Of a DNA stretch of 35,288 nucleotides, positions 7,055 through 16,072 are shown piece by piece. The notes beneath the pieces are model-generated. The model worked only from the letters and a program-made list of their open reading frames with translations. It was not told the DNA's origin and ran no database searches. Source of the DNA: Oscillospiraceae bacterium (GTDB taxonomy: Bacteria; Bacillota; Clostridia; Oscillospirales; Oscillospiraceae); NCBI GenBank assembly GCA_017429325.1, contig JAFRPC010000024.1, forward strand, positions 1 to 35,288, given 5' to 3'. Both the position numbers and the translations under genes were made by a program. Numbering within the stretch: the stretch's first letter is position 1; every line of letters starts with the position of its first letter.

Positions 7055-7822
7055 ATGGAAAAACGCACAACCGTCCTGATTGCGGACGGAAGCGAGGATT
7101 TTTGCGCACAATTGTCTGCGGCGCTGCAAAACGGCGGCTATCAGGTCATCGGCACGGCCATTGACGGGAATTCGGCGATAGAACAGCTCAAGGCCGTCCT
7201 GCCGGAGGTCCTGGTCCTGGACCTGATGCTGCCCAAGGCGGACGGGCTGGCCGTTCTGAACTCCCTGCCCCGGGAGAAGCGGCCCAGGGTCCTGCTGCTG
7301 TCCGCCCTTGCCACGGATTACGTCGCCTCGGCAGCCGCGGCGGCGGGCGCGGACTATCTGATGCTCAAGCCCTGCCGGGCCCAGACCGTCGCCATTCGGG
7401 TGGGGGAGATCCTCGAGGCAGAGCGCTCCGCCGCCAAAAAGCGGCAGAGCCAGGAGCCGGACATCGAGACGCTGGTGACGAACGTGATCCACGAGATCGG
7501 CGTCCCGGCCCACATCAAGGGCTATCAGTATCTGCGGGAGGCCATCATCATCGCCGTGGGGGACATGGAGGTCATCAACGCCATCACGAAGGTCCTCTAT
7601 CCCCAGGTGGCGAAGACCTTCTGCACCACCCCCTCCCGGGTGGAGCGGGCCATCCGCCACGCCATTGAGGTGGCCTGGGACCGGGGCGACCTGGACACCC
7701 TCCAGCGCTTCTTCGGCTACACGGTCTCCAACACCAAGGGAAAGCCCACAAACAGTGAGTTCATCGCCCTGATCGCAGACCGCCTCCAGCTCCAGCTCCG
7801 AAACACCGCCCTAAGGGCGTGA
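7055..7822 (+). CDS. spo0A: Stage 0 sporulation protein A, master response regulator
   Basis: This 255-aa phosphorylated transcription factor commits the cell to sporulation. The receiver domain (about 1-120) has the phospho-acceptor D56 in VLDLMLP, S83 and K105. The acidic pair at the start is ADGSED rather than the usual ADDN, so one metal ligand is altered. The DNA-binding sigma-A-interacting domain (about 140-255) is highly conserved: [38 protein letters not shown], and the C-terminal [11 protein letters not shown]. It has its own ribosome site and is followed by a long hairpin. Its presence implies an endospore former. Confidence 0.97.
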   Translation: MEKRTTVLIADGSEDFCAQLSAALQNGGYQVIGTAIDGNSAIEQLKAVLPEVLVLDLMLPKADGLAVLNSLPREKRPRVLLLSALATDYVASAAAAAGADYLMLKPCRAQTVAIRVGEILEAERSAAKKRQSQEPDIETLVTNVIHEIGVPAHIKGYQYLREAIIIAVGDMEVINAITKVLYPQVAKTFCTTPSRVERAIRHAIEVAWDRGDLDTLQRFFGYTVSNTKGKPTNSEFIALIADRLQLQLRNTALRA

Positions 7823-7864
7823 CGCAGAAAGACGCACTGCAAAATGCAGTGCGTCTTTCTGCGT
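7822..7864 (+). terminator. Terminator-like hairpin after spo0A
   Basis: A perfect 20-bp stem with an AAA loop begins on the last base of the spo0A stop codon (arms 7822-7841 and 7845-7864). No T-tract follows the stem, although its 3' arm is T-rich. A bidirectional terminator shared with the minus-strand genes downstream is plausible. Confidence 0.75.
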
Positions 7865-7905
7865 AAAGAGGTTATAAAACGTCAAGCTCTGGGAGTTCTT
7901 CCAGA

Positions 7906-8133
7906 TCAAGGCTGCACAAGGTGTGCAAAACGCTTTTTAACTTCTTCACGGTTTTCGGAGTTGGGTTGGAATTCATCAAAATATCTCGCGATAATATCAG
8001 AGTCCGGTGTGCCGGTATAGGTTCCAATACCAAATCTCCTCCGCAGCATCGGGCGATACCTGCGCGGGGCAATATGCATTCTGTAAGAACCCCGCCTGCT
8101 GTTGAATCTTTTTAGCTTTAAAGCCTTATTCAT
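7906..8133 (-). CDS. Small hypothetical protein, 75 aa, in an AT-rich island
   Basis: A basic small protein beginning MNKALKLKRFNSRRGSYRMH and ending KKRFAHLVQP. I do not recognise it. Its ribosome site AGGAGGAG overlaps the end of the kinase-like remnant upstream on the same strand, so the two formed an operon with a 3-bp gap between stop and ATG. Base composition is clearly lower in GC than the flanking genes, which suggests transfer. It may be the small partner of the kinase-like gene, but that is a guess from adjacency. Confidence 0.6.
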   Translation of the reverse strand: MNKALKLKRFNSRRGSYRMHIAPRRYRPMLRRRFGIGTYTGTPDSDIIARYFDEFQPNSENREEVKKRFAHLVQP

Positions 8134-8136
8134 TTC

Positions 8137-8540
8137 CTACTCCTCCTTTTGCCATACACAATCGCGCCAAGACAGAATTGGGCTGTCTCCCTCAGCTTCC
8201 GTGATTATTTTTGGCTGATCAATTTCGACATCCGTTGAAATTTGGGAAAAGCTCGAAAAGCTGCGATGGTTTTTATATTTACGTTTCAATAAAAAGTAAA
8301 TACGTTCCGGTTCATTTCCAACCTCATCGAAGATATAGGATAAGGGAACATAGCGTTTAGACTTCTTATACCTGTTATAGGCCCTGAGCGTACACTGAAA
8401 TCTATCTAAGCATACATTGATGATATGAATATGATAACCGGCAGAAATCAACGGGTTGGTGATTCGTTCAACGGATTCTACAGACTTTCCTACCAACGGG
8501 ATCACAATATTGTTGTAGTTAATGGTACAATAAAAATTCG
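8137..8540 (-). pseudogene. 3' remnant of a kinase-like gene (zeta-toxin/AAA type), 5' part lost
   Basis: About 134 codons end in WQKEE and contain ISAGYHIHIINVCLDR, then RYVPLSYIFDEVGNEPERIYFLLK. This recalls the C-terminal half of zeta-toxin-like P-loop kinases. There is no Walker A and no start codon in the AT-rich part. The frame runs without a stop into the antisense-shifted shadow of the GC-rich membrane-protein gene, and composition changes abruptly at about 8541. I read it as a truncated gene whose 5' end was lost at this junction. The family assignment is tentative. Confidence 0.5.
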
Positions 8541-8969
8541 TTATTCTTTTTCTTGCTTCCGCCAGCGGGCGGCGGCCCAGAGGCCCAGGAGGTCCAGACC
8601 TGCCAGGCTTCCCAGGTCCCAGAGGAGCTGGACCCGGTTGCCGGGGTCGGAGGCGACGGTGGGGACCAGGGCGAGGGCCTCGGACATGGTGCAGCCGAAG
8701 GCCTCGTTCTCCCGGAGGATCAGCTCGGCGTAGCCCCACCAGAGGCCGCACAGGGCCGCCAGCAGGCTGAACACCGCCGCCAGGGCCAGGCCGAAGCCGG
8801 AGCTCCGCCCGGCGAAGAGCCGGTAGCCCGCCGCGCTCAGCAGCAGGCCTGTCAGGGCCGCCAGCCCCAGGAAGACGCCGCTGCGGGTGAGCTGCCAGGC
8901 AATGGGGGCCGCGGGCAGAGCGAAGAGCAGGGCCCCCAGGCAGCCCGGAAGCCGCCGTTCCGGTCTCAT
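8541..8969 (-). CDS. Small multi-pass membrane protein, function unknown
   Basis: This 142-aa protein has about four hydrophobic segments (roughly residues 10-28, 33-52, 58-80 and 115-130). A loop before the last segment carries the only polar stretch, and the tail is basic (RWRKQEKE). I do not recognise the family. ATG 8969 has GGCGG about 8 nt upstream; a GTG at 8978 would add three residues. It lies 23 bp downstream of the LCP gene on the same strand, so it is probably the last gene of the sortase-LCP operon. The stop codon falls exactly at the border with the AT-rich island. Confidence 0.65.
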   Translation of the reverse strand: MRPERRLPGCLGALLFALPAAPIAWQLTRSGVFLGLAALTGLLLSAAGYRLFAGRSSGFGLALAAVFSLLAALCGLWWGYAELILRENEAFGCTMSEALALVPTVASDPGNRVQLLWDLGSLAGLDLLGLWAAARWRKQEKE

Positions 8970-8992
8970 CTCCGTCACCGCCTTTGCGCCGC

Positions 8993-10129
8993 TCAGTCCA
9001 CCTGGACGTAGAACATCTGGAGCACGGCTTCAAACAGGTCGATCTCGTCCAGATAGAGGACCGTGCTGCCGTTGAGCTTGTCCGGGGTGCCTTCGATGGT
9101 GCGGAAGTCGAACTCCGCGCCGTGGGAGATAAAGGTGGAGCTCAAAAAGGCCACGTCAGTGATGTCCAGATCCGTCACGGTAAAGGGAGACAGGGCGGAG
9201 AAGAGGTCCACCGGGAAGCTCAGATTGTCCTGGGCCTTGGCGACGGCCAGCTTGGAGAACTCGGTGAGGTACTGCTTCTGCCGCTCCATACGCCGCTGGT
9301 TGGCCTCCAGGTCGTAGCCGCGGGTCCGGATATACCACTCCAAGTCGTGGCCGTGGAGTTCAATCACGTCGCCCTCATGGAGCTCGGTGCCGCTGGGCAG
9401 GGTCATGCTGACCAGGGATTTCACCGTGACGCCGCCCACGGCCTCGTTGGCCTCCTTGATGCCGTCCATGTCCACCGCCAGATAGGAGCTGATGGGCAGG
9501 CCGTAGAGCAGGCGGGAGACGGAGCGGAGGGTGTTTTCACAGCTGGTTTCCCGGGCGTTGCCGTAGGCGTAGGCCAGGGTGATCTGCTCCGGGACGATGC
9601 CAATGTAGGCGCCGCTGGGGTCGTAGACCTCCACTTCAGCATAGGCTTCACGGGAGATGTTGAGCAGGGTGGTCTTGCCGTTGGAGGTGTCCAGTCCCAC
9701 CAGCAGGATGGCGTCGGACTGGCCGCCGTTGCCCACCACCTTTTCCGTCTGGATCTTGTGGTCGATGCCCAGGACCAGGACGGTAGTGAGGTTCCGGTTC
9801 AGCTCGTAGGTGTGGCCCTTGTAGATGATGGTGGTGCCGTCGTTGAGCTTGATGATGTAGTCGCCGTCGGGGTTTTCCGGCTCCTCGGTGTAGATGGGGA
9901 TGGCGGAGAGGTTGAGGTCCACGTTGTTCACATCGCCGTAGATCAGCATCCGCCCGCCGCCGATGAAGACGTCGGCGTAGGCCAGCAGCTTGAAGGCCTC
10001 GGCGCCGAGGCGAGTCACGCTCAGCAGCAAAATCACCAGGGCCAGAATGCCGCCGGTGAGGCGCTGAACGGGTTTTGCGGGGCGGGCCTGGAAGCGGCCC
10101 TCGTAGCGTCCGTTAGTATGTGAGCTCAT
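8993..10129 (-). CDS. LytR-CpsA-Psr (LCP) family cell-wall glycopolymer ligase
   Basis: A 378-aa type II membrane protein with a cytoplasmic N-terminus, one membrane segment (about 25-40) and an extracellular LCP domain. LCP enzymes attach teichoic acids or capsule from undecaprenyl carriers to peptidoglycan. The domain starts at VLVLGIDHK (about 115), has LLNISREAY where the family has its SIPRDTY block, and carries the arginine-rich RTRGYDLEANQRRMERQKQY helix that binds the pyrophosphate. The Asp of PRD is replaced (SREAY), a modest deviation. The start overlaps the end of the sortase gene by 17 bp. Confidence 0.9.
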   Translation of the reverse strand: MSSHTNGRYEGRFQARPAKPVQRLTGGILALVILLLSVTRLGAEAFKLLAYADVFIGGGRMLIYGDVNNVDLNLSAIPIYTEEPENPDGDYIIKLNDGTTIIYKGHTYELNRNLTTVLVLGIDHKIQTEKVVGNGGQSDAILLVGLDTSNGKTTLLNISREAYAEVEVYDPSGAYIGIVPEQITLAYAYGNARETSCENTLRSVSRLLYGLPISSYLAVDMDGIKEANEAVGGVTVKSLVSMTLPSGTELHEGDVIELHGHDLEWYIRTRGYDLEANQRRMERQKQYLTEFSKLAVAKAQDNLSFPVDLFSALSPFTVTDLDITDVAFLSSTFISHGAEFDFRTIEGTPDKLNGSTVLYLDEIDLFEAVLQMFYVQVD

Positions 10130-10991
10130 CGCTGATCAGCACTCCTTGAATCAGATAACGGCTGGCGCCGTGCTCGAGGCAGGTGCTCAGGACGACGATT
10201 TTGTCCTCGATCGTCACCTCGATGTCCTCCCGCACGTTTCGGATCATGGTCCTGGGCTCTAAAATGTAGCTCTGGATCCAGCTCTCAAAGACCCGGTCGT
10301 CGGCAAAGTTGAAGCAGTTGAGCAGGTGCCGGGTGTCGAACTGGATGGCTGAGGCGATGCGGTAGGTGAGAATGTGGCCCGGCGTGTAGATGTAGAAGAA
10401 CTCGTGGGTCTCGAAGAATTTGGCGTCCTGGAAGCAGGGCAGGTTGGAGAACATGGTCCCGTCCAGCATATTGTGGCCGTAGATGACCGTCATGCGGTCC
10501 GAGAAGTCCTTGTGGTTGGCCTTCTGGGTGTAGAGGCAGCCGGCGTAGAGGTAGTTCCGGTGGATGTCCCGGTGGAGGTAGTAGTTGTCGTCGTCCTCCG
10601 GCCTGGACTGGAGCACCGGCAGGTCGATGTCGCGCTTTTCCGGCTCCATGGGGATGTAGAGCCAGGCGTAGACGTCGGAGTTGACTTCCGCCAGGGCGTC
10701 AAAGTCCACCGGATTGTCCACCAGCGGGACCTGAGTGATGGTCTCGGCGGGCTGGGTGGTCTCCGTCTCGCCGCTGGGCAGGGGCTCCGCCTGCGTCACC
10801 GTGGGGGTCTTGGGCGAAGTGGGAGAGACGGTGTGGTAGTCGCTGGGATCCAGCGGCGGGGTCAGACTGACGTGGGTAGCAAGATACCAGATGGCGGCGC
10901 CCGCCAGCAGCAGCAGCGACAGCAGCAGCACGATCAGCCAGACGCGGTTGGATCGCTTCTGTTCATTTTGGGCTTGGAATTTTCCGGCCAT
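10113..10991 (-). CDS. srtB: Class B sortase
   Basis: A 292-aa membrane-anchored transpeptidase that cleaves a sorting motif and links proteins to the cell wall. It has one membrane segment (about 17-36), a Pro/Thr-rich stalk and a sortase domain from about 95. The catalytic triad is visible: H173 in VIYGHNM, C271 in VVLSTC and R278 in ASRYLIQG. WLYIPMEPEKRDIDLPVLQ with the long helix before the Cys fits class B. ATG 10991 is chosen because AAAGGAG precedes it. It overlaps the LCP gene, so wall anchoring and glycopolymer attachment are co-expressed. No substrate with a sorting signal is visible here. Confidence 0.93.
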   Translation of the reverse strand: MAGKFQAQNEQKRSNRVWLIVLLLSLLLLAGAAIWYLATHVSLTPPLDPSDYHTVSPTSPKTPTVTQAEPLPSGETETTQPAETITQVPLVDNPVDFDALAEVNSDVYAWLYIPMEPEKRDIDLPVLQSRPEDDDNYYLHRDIHRNYLYAGCLYTQKANHKDFSDRMTVIYGHNMLDGTMFSNLPCFQDAKFFETHEFFYIYTPGHILTYRIASAIQFDTRHLLNCFNFADDRVFESWIQSYILEPRTMIRNVREDIEVTIEDKIVVLSTCLEHGASRYLIQGVLISDELTY

Positions 10992-11029
10992 AGCAGAAGT
11001 CTCCTTTCGTTTGTTATGATAGGCAACAG

Positions 11030-11098
11030 GCAACGGGCAACAGGCAACAGACCCGCCCGTAGGGACGGCTCTCAGCCGTCCGCAGTTCCCCGCATGTG
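11030..11098. repeat. Heptamer array plus GGACGGCTCTCAGCCGTCC hairpin
   Basis: Four CAACAGG-type heptamers run directly into CCCGCCC and GTAGGGA, keeping the 7-bp register into the hairpin head. The hairpin then follows (about 11060-11083). This separates trkH from srtB. Confidence 0.85.
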
Positions 11099-11111
11099 GG
11101 GCGGCCCGCCG

Positions 11112-12557
11112 TTATTTCTTCAGCCAGGTGGACGGTGAGAGGGAGATCAGCATGGGATAGATCTCCAGCCGTCCGAAGAGCATGGCGAAAGCCAGAATGA
11201 TTTTGATGAAGGGCGTATAATGCCAGTAGCCGAGGGTGGGGCCCACAAGGTTCAGGCCGGGGCCGATGTTGTTGTAGCAGGCGGCCACGGCGCTGAAGTT
11301 GGAGACGCCGTCAAAGCCCGGCTGGAAGGAGACCAGGAACCAGAAGAAGGCGAAGAAGCCGATGTAGATGGCAAAGTAGCTGCCCACGCTGATGAGGGTG
11401 GCGGGATCCACTGGCTTGCCCTCGAAGCGGACCGAGGTGACGGCCCGGGGGTGGAGCATGTGGCGGACCTCCCGGCGGGAGGTCTTGAAGAGCAGGACCA
11501 CCCGGGAGACCTTGAGACCGCCCGCGGTGGAACCGGCGCAGGCGCCGATGAACATCAGCAGCACCATGATCATCCGGGACAGGGTGGGCCACTCGTCAAA
11601 GTTGACGGTGGAGAAGCCGGTGGTGGAGGAGATGGTGTTCACCTGGAAGAAGGCGTGGCGCAGGGCGTCGCCGAAGTGCTCAAACAGGGGCAGGACGTTC
11701 CAGCAGATCAGGGCCGTGGAGGCCAGAATGATGCCCAGGTAGGTCCAGAGCTCCTCGCTGCGCAGGGCGGACTTGAAGCGGCGCATGACCAACAGGAAAT
11801 AGAGGTTGAAATTGACGCCAAAGAGCATCATGAAGGTGGCGACTACCCACTGCAGGTAGGGACTGTAACCGGCCAGGGAGTCGGCCTTCAGGCTGAAGCC
11901 GCCGGTACCGGCGGTGCCGAAGGTGTGGATGCAGCTGTCAAAGAGGGGCATCCCGCCCGCCACTAAGAGGATGAGCTCTACCAGGGTCAGGCCGATGTAG
12001 AGCAGATAGAGGATCTTGGCGGTGTCCCGCAGCTTGGGGGAGAGCTTGCCCATGGTGGGGCCGGGCATCTCCGCCCGGAGCACGTGGATGGTCCGGCCCG
12101 AGAGGTTCGGCATCACGGCCACCATCAGCACCAGCACGCCCATGCCGCCGATCCAGTGGGTGAAGCTCCGCCAGAAGAGCATGGACCGGGACATGGCCTC
12201 CACGTCCCGCAGGATGGAGGCGCCGGTGGTGGTGAAGCCGGAGACGGTCTCGAAGAAGGCGTCCACGAAGCTGGGGATCTCGCCGCTGAGAATGAAGGGC
12301 AGGGCCCCCAGGACGGACACGCTGAGCCAGGCCAGAGCCGTGCTCAGAAAGCCCTCCTTGGCGAACATGACGTTGTTGTCTGTCCGGAAGATCCGGCAGA
12401 GCAGGAGGCCGATGCCTTCGCAGAGGCCGATGGTGATCAGGAAGGGGACCAGGCCGTTGTCCCCATAGTAGAGGGAGACGCCCAGGGGCAGGAGCAGGAG
12501 CCCGCCCTCCAGCAGCAGGATCCGGCCCACCAGGAAATAGACCATTTTTCGGTTCAT
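11112..12557 (-). CDS. trkH: Potassium uptake channel subunit TrkH
   Basis: This 481-aa membrane protein forms the K+-translocating pore of the Trk system. The four pore loops with selectivity glycines are recognisable: SGFTTTGAS, FGTAGTGGFS, SSTTGFSTVNF and YNNIGPGL. The C-terminal half contains GACAGSTAGGLK, conserved in TrkH/KtrB proteins. The start has GGAGG 5 nt upstream. It begins 9 bp after the trkA stop, so the two form one transcription unit and probably one complex at the membrane. Confidence 0.96.
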   Translation of the reverse strand: MNRKMVYFLVGRILLLEGGLLLLPLGVSLYYGDNGLVPFLITIGLCEGIGLLLCRIFRTDNNVMFAKEGFLSTALAWLSVSVLGALPFILSGEIPSFVDAFFETVSGFTTTGASILRDVEAMSRSMLFWRSFTHWIGGMGVLVLMVAVMPNLSGRTIHVLRAEMPGPTMGKLSPKLRDTAKILYLLYIGLTLVELILLVAGGMPLFDSCIHTFGTAGTGGFSLKADSLAGYSPYLQWVVATFMMLFGVNFNLYFLLVMRRFKSALRSEELWTYLGIILASTALICWNVLPLFEHFGDALRHAFFQVNTISSTTGFSTVNFDEWPTLSRMIMVLLMFIGACAGSTAGGLKVSRVVLLFKTSRREVRHMLHPRAVTSVRFEGKPVDPATLISVGSYFAIYIGFFAFFWFLVSFQPGFDGVSNFSAVAACYNNIGPGLNLVGPTLGYWHYTPFIKIILAFAMLFGRLEIYPMLISLSPSTWLKK

Positions 12558-12566
12558 CGGGCCCTC

Positions 12567-13925
12567 CTACAGCAGGATCTCTTCTAAGGTATTCAGGCGG
12601 CGATGCCCCGCGATGACCACGACCCGGTCGCCGGGGAGGATCACGTCGTCACCGGAGGGGATGATGGCCTTTCGACCGCGGAGGATCCCGCCAATGAGGA
12701 TGTTTTGCTTCAGCCGCAGCTCCTTCAGCGGGACGTTGGTATAGGAGCTCTCGTTCTGCACGATGAACTCCAGGGCCTCTGCCCGACTGTCCATGAGCTG
12801 ATAGAGGTTCTCAATGGAGGAGCCCATGGAGGACTGGATGGCGCGGACGTAGCGCAGGACCACGTTGACCATGATGGTCTTCGGCATGATAACGCTTTCC
12901 AGACCCATTTGTTCCGCCATGACGGCCATTTCGTCCCGGTTGACCTTGGCAATGACCTGGCTGACCCTCTGGGACCGGGCATAGTAGGCCACTAAAATGT
13001 TCTCCTCGTCCATGCCCGTCAGGGTGACGAAGGCGTTCTGGTCCAGCAGGCCCGCCTCCTGGAGCAGCTCCCGCTGGGTGCCGTCGCCGTGATAGGTGCG
13101 GATTCCCGGGAGCAGGTCGCTGAACTTTCGGCAGATGGCCCGGTCCGTGTCGATCAGGGTCACGGTGGTGCCGGAGTTCAGCAGCATTTTCGCCAGATAG
13201 AAGGCGATGCGGCTGCCGCCCATGAGGGTGACGTTTTTGGCCTGACGCTTGGCCAGGCCCGTGGCCTTCAGGAGCTTCCAGAGCTCGGCCCGGTCGGCGG
13301 TGAGGCCGATGCGGTCCCCGGCCCGGAGGACGAAATCGCCCCGGGGGATGATGACCTCGCTGCCCCGCTGGACCACGCAGATCAGGAAAATGGCCTTGAA
13401 GTGATTGCGCAGGTCCATGAGCTTTTCGCCCACTAAGGGGGAGTCCTCCCGCAGCCGCAGCTCCACCATTTCAAAGCTCCGCCGGGAGAAGGTCTCCACC
13501 TTGGAGGCCGCCGGAAGCTTCAGCAGATGGTAGAGCTCCTGGGCCGTCAGCAGCTCGGGATTGACAGCCATAGAGAGGTCCAGCTGCTCCCGCAGGAAGC
13601 TCATGGTCTTTTCGCTGTACTGGGGATTGCGGATTCGGGCGATGGTGTGGCCCGCGCCTAAGCGCTTCGCCAAATAGCACATCAGCATATTCAGTTCGTC
13701 CGAGCCAGTGCAGCCGATGAAAAGATCGGCCTTGGCAATGCCGGCCTCCTGAAGGGTTTCGCAGTCGGCGCCGTTGCCCTCCATGCACATGATGTCGTAT
13801 TGGTTGGTCAGCTCGTCCAGGACCTCCCGGCGGCTGTCCATCGCCAGCAGCTCGTGGCCTTCTGCCGTCAGAGCTTCAATCAGGGCCACGCCGACCTTGC
13901 CGCAGCCCACAAGGATGATTCTCAT
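12567..13925 (-). CDS. trkA: Trk system regulatory subunit TrkA
   Basis: This 452-aa peripheral protein gates TrkH in response to nucleotides. It has the double RCK architecture: a first NAD-binding fold with VGCGKVG (about 6-12), a first RCK_C domain (about 140-225), a second nucleotide fold after NVTLMGGSRIAFYLAK (about 232-247), and a second RCK_C domain near the end. The length is typical for TrkA. In the second fold the glycine motif is degenerate (GGSRIA), as often seen. CGGAGGA precedes the ATG. It lies downstream of a separate KtrA gene, with a repeat between them. Confidence 0.95.
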   Translation of the reverse strand: MRIILVGCGKVGVALIEALTAEGHELLAMDSRREVLDELTNQYDIMCMEGNGADCETLQEAGIAKADLFIGCTGSDELNMLMCYLAKRLGAGHTIARIRNPQYSEKTMSFLREQLDLSMAVNPELLTAQELYHLLKLPAASKVETFSRRSFEMVELRLREDSPLVGEKLMDLRNHFKAIFLICVVQRGSEVIIPRGDFVLRAGDRIGLTADRAELWKLLKATGLAKRQAKNVTLMGGSRIAFYLAKMLLNSGTTVTLIDTDRAICRKFSDLLPGIRTYHGDGTQRELLQEAGLLDQNAFVTLTGMDEENILVAYYARSQRVSQVIAKVNRDEMAVMAEQMGLESVIMPKTIMVNVVLRYVRAIQSSMGSSIENLYQLMDSRAEALEFIVQNESSYTNVPLKELRLKQNILIGGILRGRKAIIPSGDDVILPGDRVVVIAGHRRLNTLEEILL

Positions 13926-13948
13926 TGGTTCCTCCGGTTTTGTATTCT

Positions 13949-13992
13949 GCAGGGGCGGTCATTGGCCGCCCGCTCCGCCGCAGGCGGAGATC
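13949..13992. repeat. Two small hairpins between ktrA and trkA
   Basis: A GGCGGTCATTGGCCGCC hairpin (about 13955-13971) is followed by CTCCGCCGCAGGCGGAG (about 13973-13990). They occupy the gap between the two K+ systems. Confidence 0.75.
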
Positions 13993-14002
13993 GCGTGTGA
14001 TG

Positions 14003-14650
14003 CTATTTGATGTGGAAACACCTTTGGACGTTCTTCATCTCGCCCACGACGTAGACCACGTCGCCCGCCTGGAAGGGGTCGTTGGGGCGGGGAATGGAGA
14101 CCTGGGTGTCCCGGCGCAAAGAGATGATGTTGATGTCGTATTTTCGGCGCACGTCCAGCTCGGGCAGGGTCTTGCCGTGCCAGAGCTCAGGCACCATGAT
14201 TTCGTAGATGGAGTAGCCCCCGTCGAACTGCAAAAAGTCGAGGATCTGCTCCGAGGCGTACTTGGTCGCCAGCCGGACGGCCACCTGCTTTTCGGGGTAG
14301 ACCACCTCGTCGGCGCCGTTGCGGAGCAGGAACTTCTCCTGGATCTCGTTCTTGGCCCGGGAGATGACCTGCTTGGCTCCCAGGTCCTTCAGCAGGGAGG
14401 TGGTCTCCAGAGAGGTCTGGAAGTTTTCGCACATGCTCACCACGCAGAGGTCGTAGTTGTCCACGCCGAGGGACTTCAGGAAGGTGGGGTTCGTGCAGTC
14501 GCCGATCTGGGCGTCGGTGACGTAGGGCATGACCGCGTTGATGAGGTTCTCCCGCACGTCCACGATCATGATCTCATAGCCCTGGGTGTTCATCTGCCGG
14601 GCCAGCATCGCGCCGAAATTCCCGGCGCCTAATATCAGGACAGATTTCAT
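14003..14650 (-). CDS. ktrA: Potassium uptake regulatory subunit KtrA
   Basis: This 215-aa single RCK protein forms the cytoplasmic gating ring of the KtrAB potassium transporter. It has the dinucleotide-binding motif GAGNFG (8-13), the acidic residue IVDVREN at the end of beta-2 that contacts the ribose, and a C-terminal RCK_C domain ending FQAGDVVYVVGEM. Length and single-domain structure distinguish it from the TrkA protein encoded next door. GGAT lies ahead of the ATG. It follows ktrB by 47 bp on the same strand. Confidence 0.94.
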   Translation of the reverse strand: MKSVLILGAGNFGAMLARQMNTQGYEIMIVDVRENLINAVMPYVTDAQIGDCTNPTFLKSLGVDNYDLCVVSMCENFQTSLETTSLLKDLGAKQVISRAKNEIQEKFLLRNGADEVVYPEKQVAVRLATKYASEQILDFLQFDGGYSIYEIMVPELWHGKTLPELDVRRKYDINIISLRRDTQVSIPRPNDPFQAGDVVYVVGEMKNVQRCFHIK

Positions 14651-14697
14651 GGCGTTATCCTCCGAAAGGTGTTAGGTTTTAGGGGGTAGGGTTCATA

Positions 14698-16047
14698 TCA
14701 ACCAACCGTCACCGTCTCCAGCGGCTTCCGACCGGGGGGATTCTTTCCGCCGGGCAGCAGGGCGTAGACCAGGGTCAGGGCCCCCACGCGGCCCAGGAAC
14801 ATCAGGACCATCAGCACGACGCGGGAGGCGGTGTGCAGTCCCGGCGTGATGCCCAGGGTCAGGCCCACGGTGCCCACGGCGGAGGCAGTCTCAAACATGC
14901 AGGTCAGCAGGGGCAGGCCCTCCGTCCGACAGAGGATGGCGGAGCCCACGGTGAAGAGGGCCAGGTAGAGGAATAAAATCGTACCGGCGTTGCGGATCAC
15001 GTCCTGACCGATGCGGCGGCGGAAGCACTCCACGTCGTCCCGGCGGCGGAAGACGGTCAGGCCCGCCAGGAAGAGCACCGTGATGGTGGTGGTCTTCATG
15101 CCGCCTGCGGTGGAGCCGGGGGAGCCGCCCACCAGCATCAGGAAGATCATCTGGAGCTGACCCGGCTCGGAGAACTGATTGAGGTCCGTGGTGTTGAAGC
15201 CCGCGGTGCGGGTGGTGACGGACTGGAAGAGGGAGGCCAGGACCCGCTCCCCCAGGGGCAGCTCCCGGTATTCCAGCAGGAAGTTCAGGGCCGCCGGGAC
15301 CAGGATCAGCACGGCGGAGGCGGCCAGCACCAGCTTGGTCTGGAGCCGCAGGCGGCGGGGCCGGAGCCCGGTCTTCCGCAGGTCCTCCCACACCAAAAAG
15401 CCGATGCCGCCCACCACGATCAGGGCCATGACCACCAGATTCACCGGGGCGTTGTCGGCGAAGGAGCTCAGGGAGGAGTACTTCTCCCGGACGCCCATCA
15501 GGTCGAAGCCCGCGTTGCAGAAGGCGGAGATGGAGTGGAAGAGACTGTACCACAGGCCCTTGGCGAGGCCGAAGTCCCGGATGAAGACCGGGGCCAGCAG
15601 GACCGCGCCGCCCAGCTCGATGCAGATCGAGCCCTTCAGCAAAAAGCCCATCCGGCGGATGATGCCGCCCACCTGGGGGGCGGAGATGGACTGCTGCATC
15701 ATGTTCCGCTGAGCCAGGCTGATGCGCCGTCCCCAGAGCCGGAAGAAGGTCAGGGCCACGGTGATGACCCCCAAGCCGCCGATCTGGATCAGGATCAGAA
15801 TGACGAGCTGGCCGAAGGGGGACCAGTGGGTGGCAGTGTCCCGGACCACCAGGCCCGTGACGCAGGAGGCGGAGACCGCCGTAAAGAGCGTGTCCCCGAA
15901 GGGCGTCACGCTGCCGTCCCGACTGCAAAAGGGCAGCATCAGCACCAGGGCCCCCAGCAGGATCAGCGCCAGAAAGCCCAGCAGGATGACCTGAAAAGAA
16001 GAAGTCGTGCGGTTCTTGGACCGCAGCCGGAGGAAGCCGATATTCAT
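14698..16047 (-). CDS. ktrB: Potassium uptake membrane subunit KtrB
   Basis: This 449-aa pore protein belongs to the Trk/Ktr superfamily, typically Na+-dependent in KtrAB. Pore loops are visible at VSASCVTGLV, SAFCNAGFDL, SVTTRTAGFNTTD and ASAVGTVGLT, and the GGSPGSTAGGMKTTT segment forms the intramembrane gate region. ATG 16047 is chosen because AGGAGG lies 5 nt upstream; the frame could extend upstream by 19 residues but without a site. It begins 25 bp after the MATE gene, suggesting co-transcription from that promoter. Confidence 0.95.
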   Translation of the reverse strand: MNIGFLRLRSKNRTTSSFQVILLGFLALILLGALVLMLPFCSRDGSVTPFGDTLFTAVSASCVTGLVVRDTATHWSPFGQLVILILIQIGGLGVITVALTFFRLWGRRISLAQRNMMQQSISAPQVGGIIRRMGFLLKGSICIELGGAVLLAPVFIRDFGLAKGLWYSLFHSISAFCNAGFDLMGVREKYSSLSSFADNAPVNLVVMALIVVGGIGFLVWEDLRKTGLRPRRLRLQTKLVLAASAVLILVPAALNFLLEYRELPLGERVLASLFQSVTTRTAGFNTTDLNQFSEPGQLQMIFLMLVGGSPGSTAGGMKTTTITVLFLAGLTVFRRRDDVECFRRRIGQDVIRNAGTILFLYLALFTVGSAILCRTEGLPLLTCMFETASAVGTVGLTLGITPGLHTASRVVLMVLMFLGRVGALTLVYALLPGGKNPPGRKPLETVTVG

Positions 16048-16072
16048 AAAAGCCTCCTTAGATGAAATTTGC

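Noticed and set aside
8137-9033. A single 298-codon minus-strand gene
   Set aside because: Only the AT-rich 3' part has protein-like sequence. The 5' part is a shifted frame over the membrane-protein gene.
8984-10123. 379-codon plus-strand frame
   Set aside because: Antisense shadow of the LCP gene, which has recognisable domain motifs.
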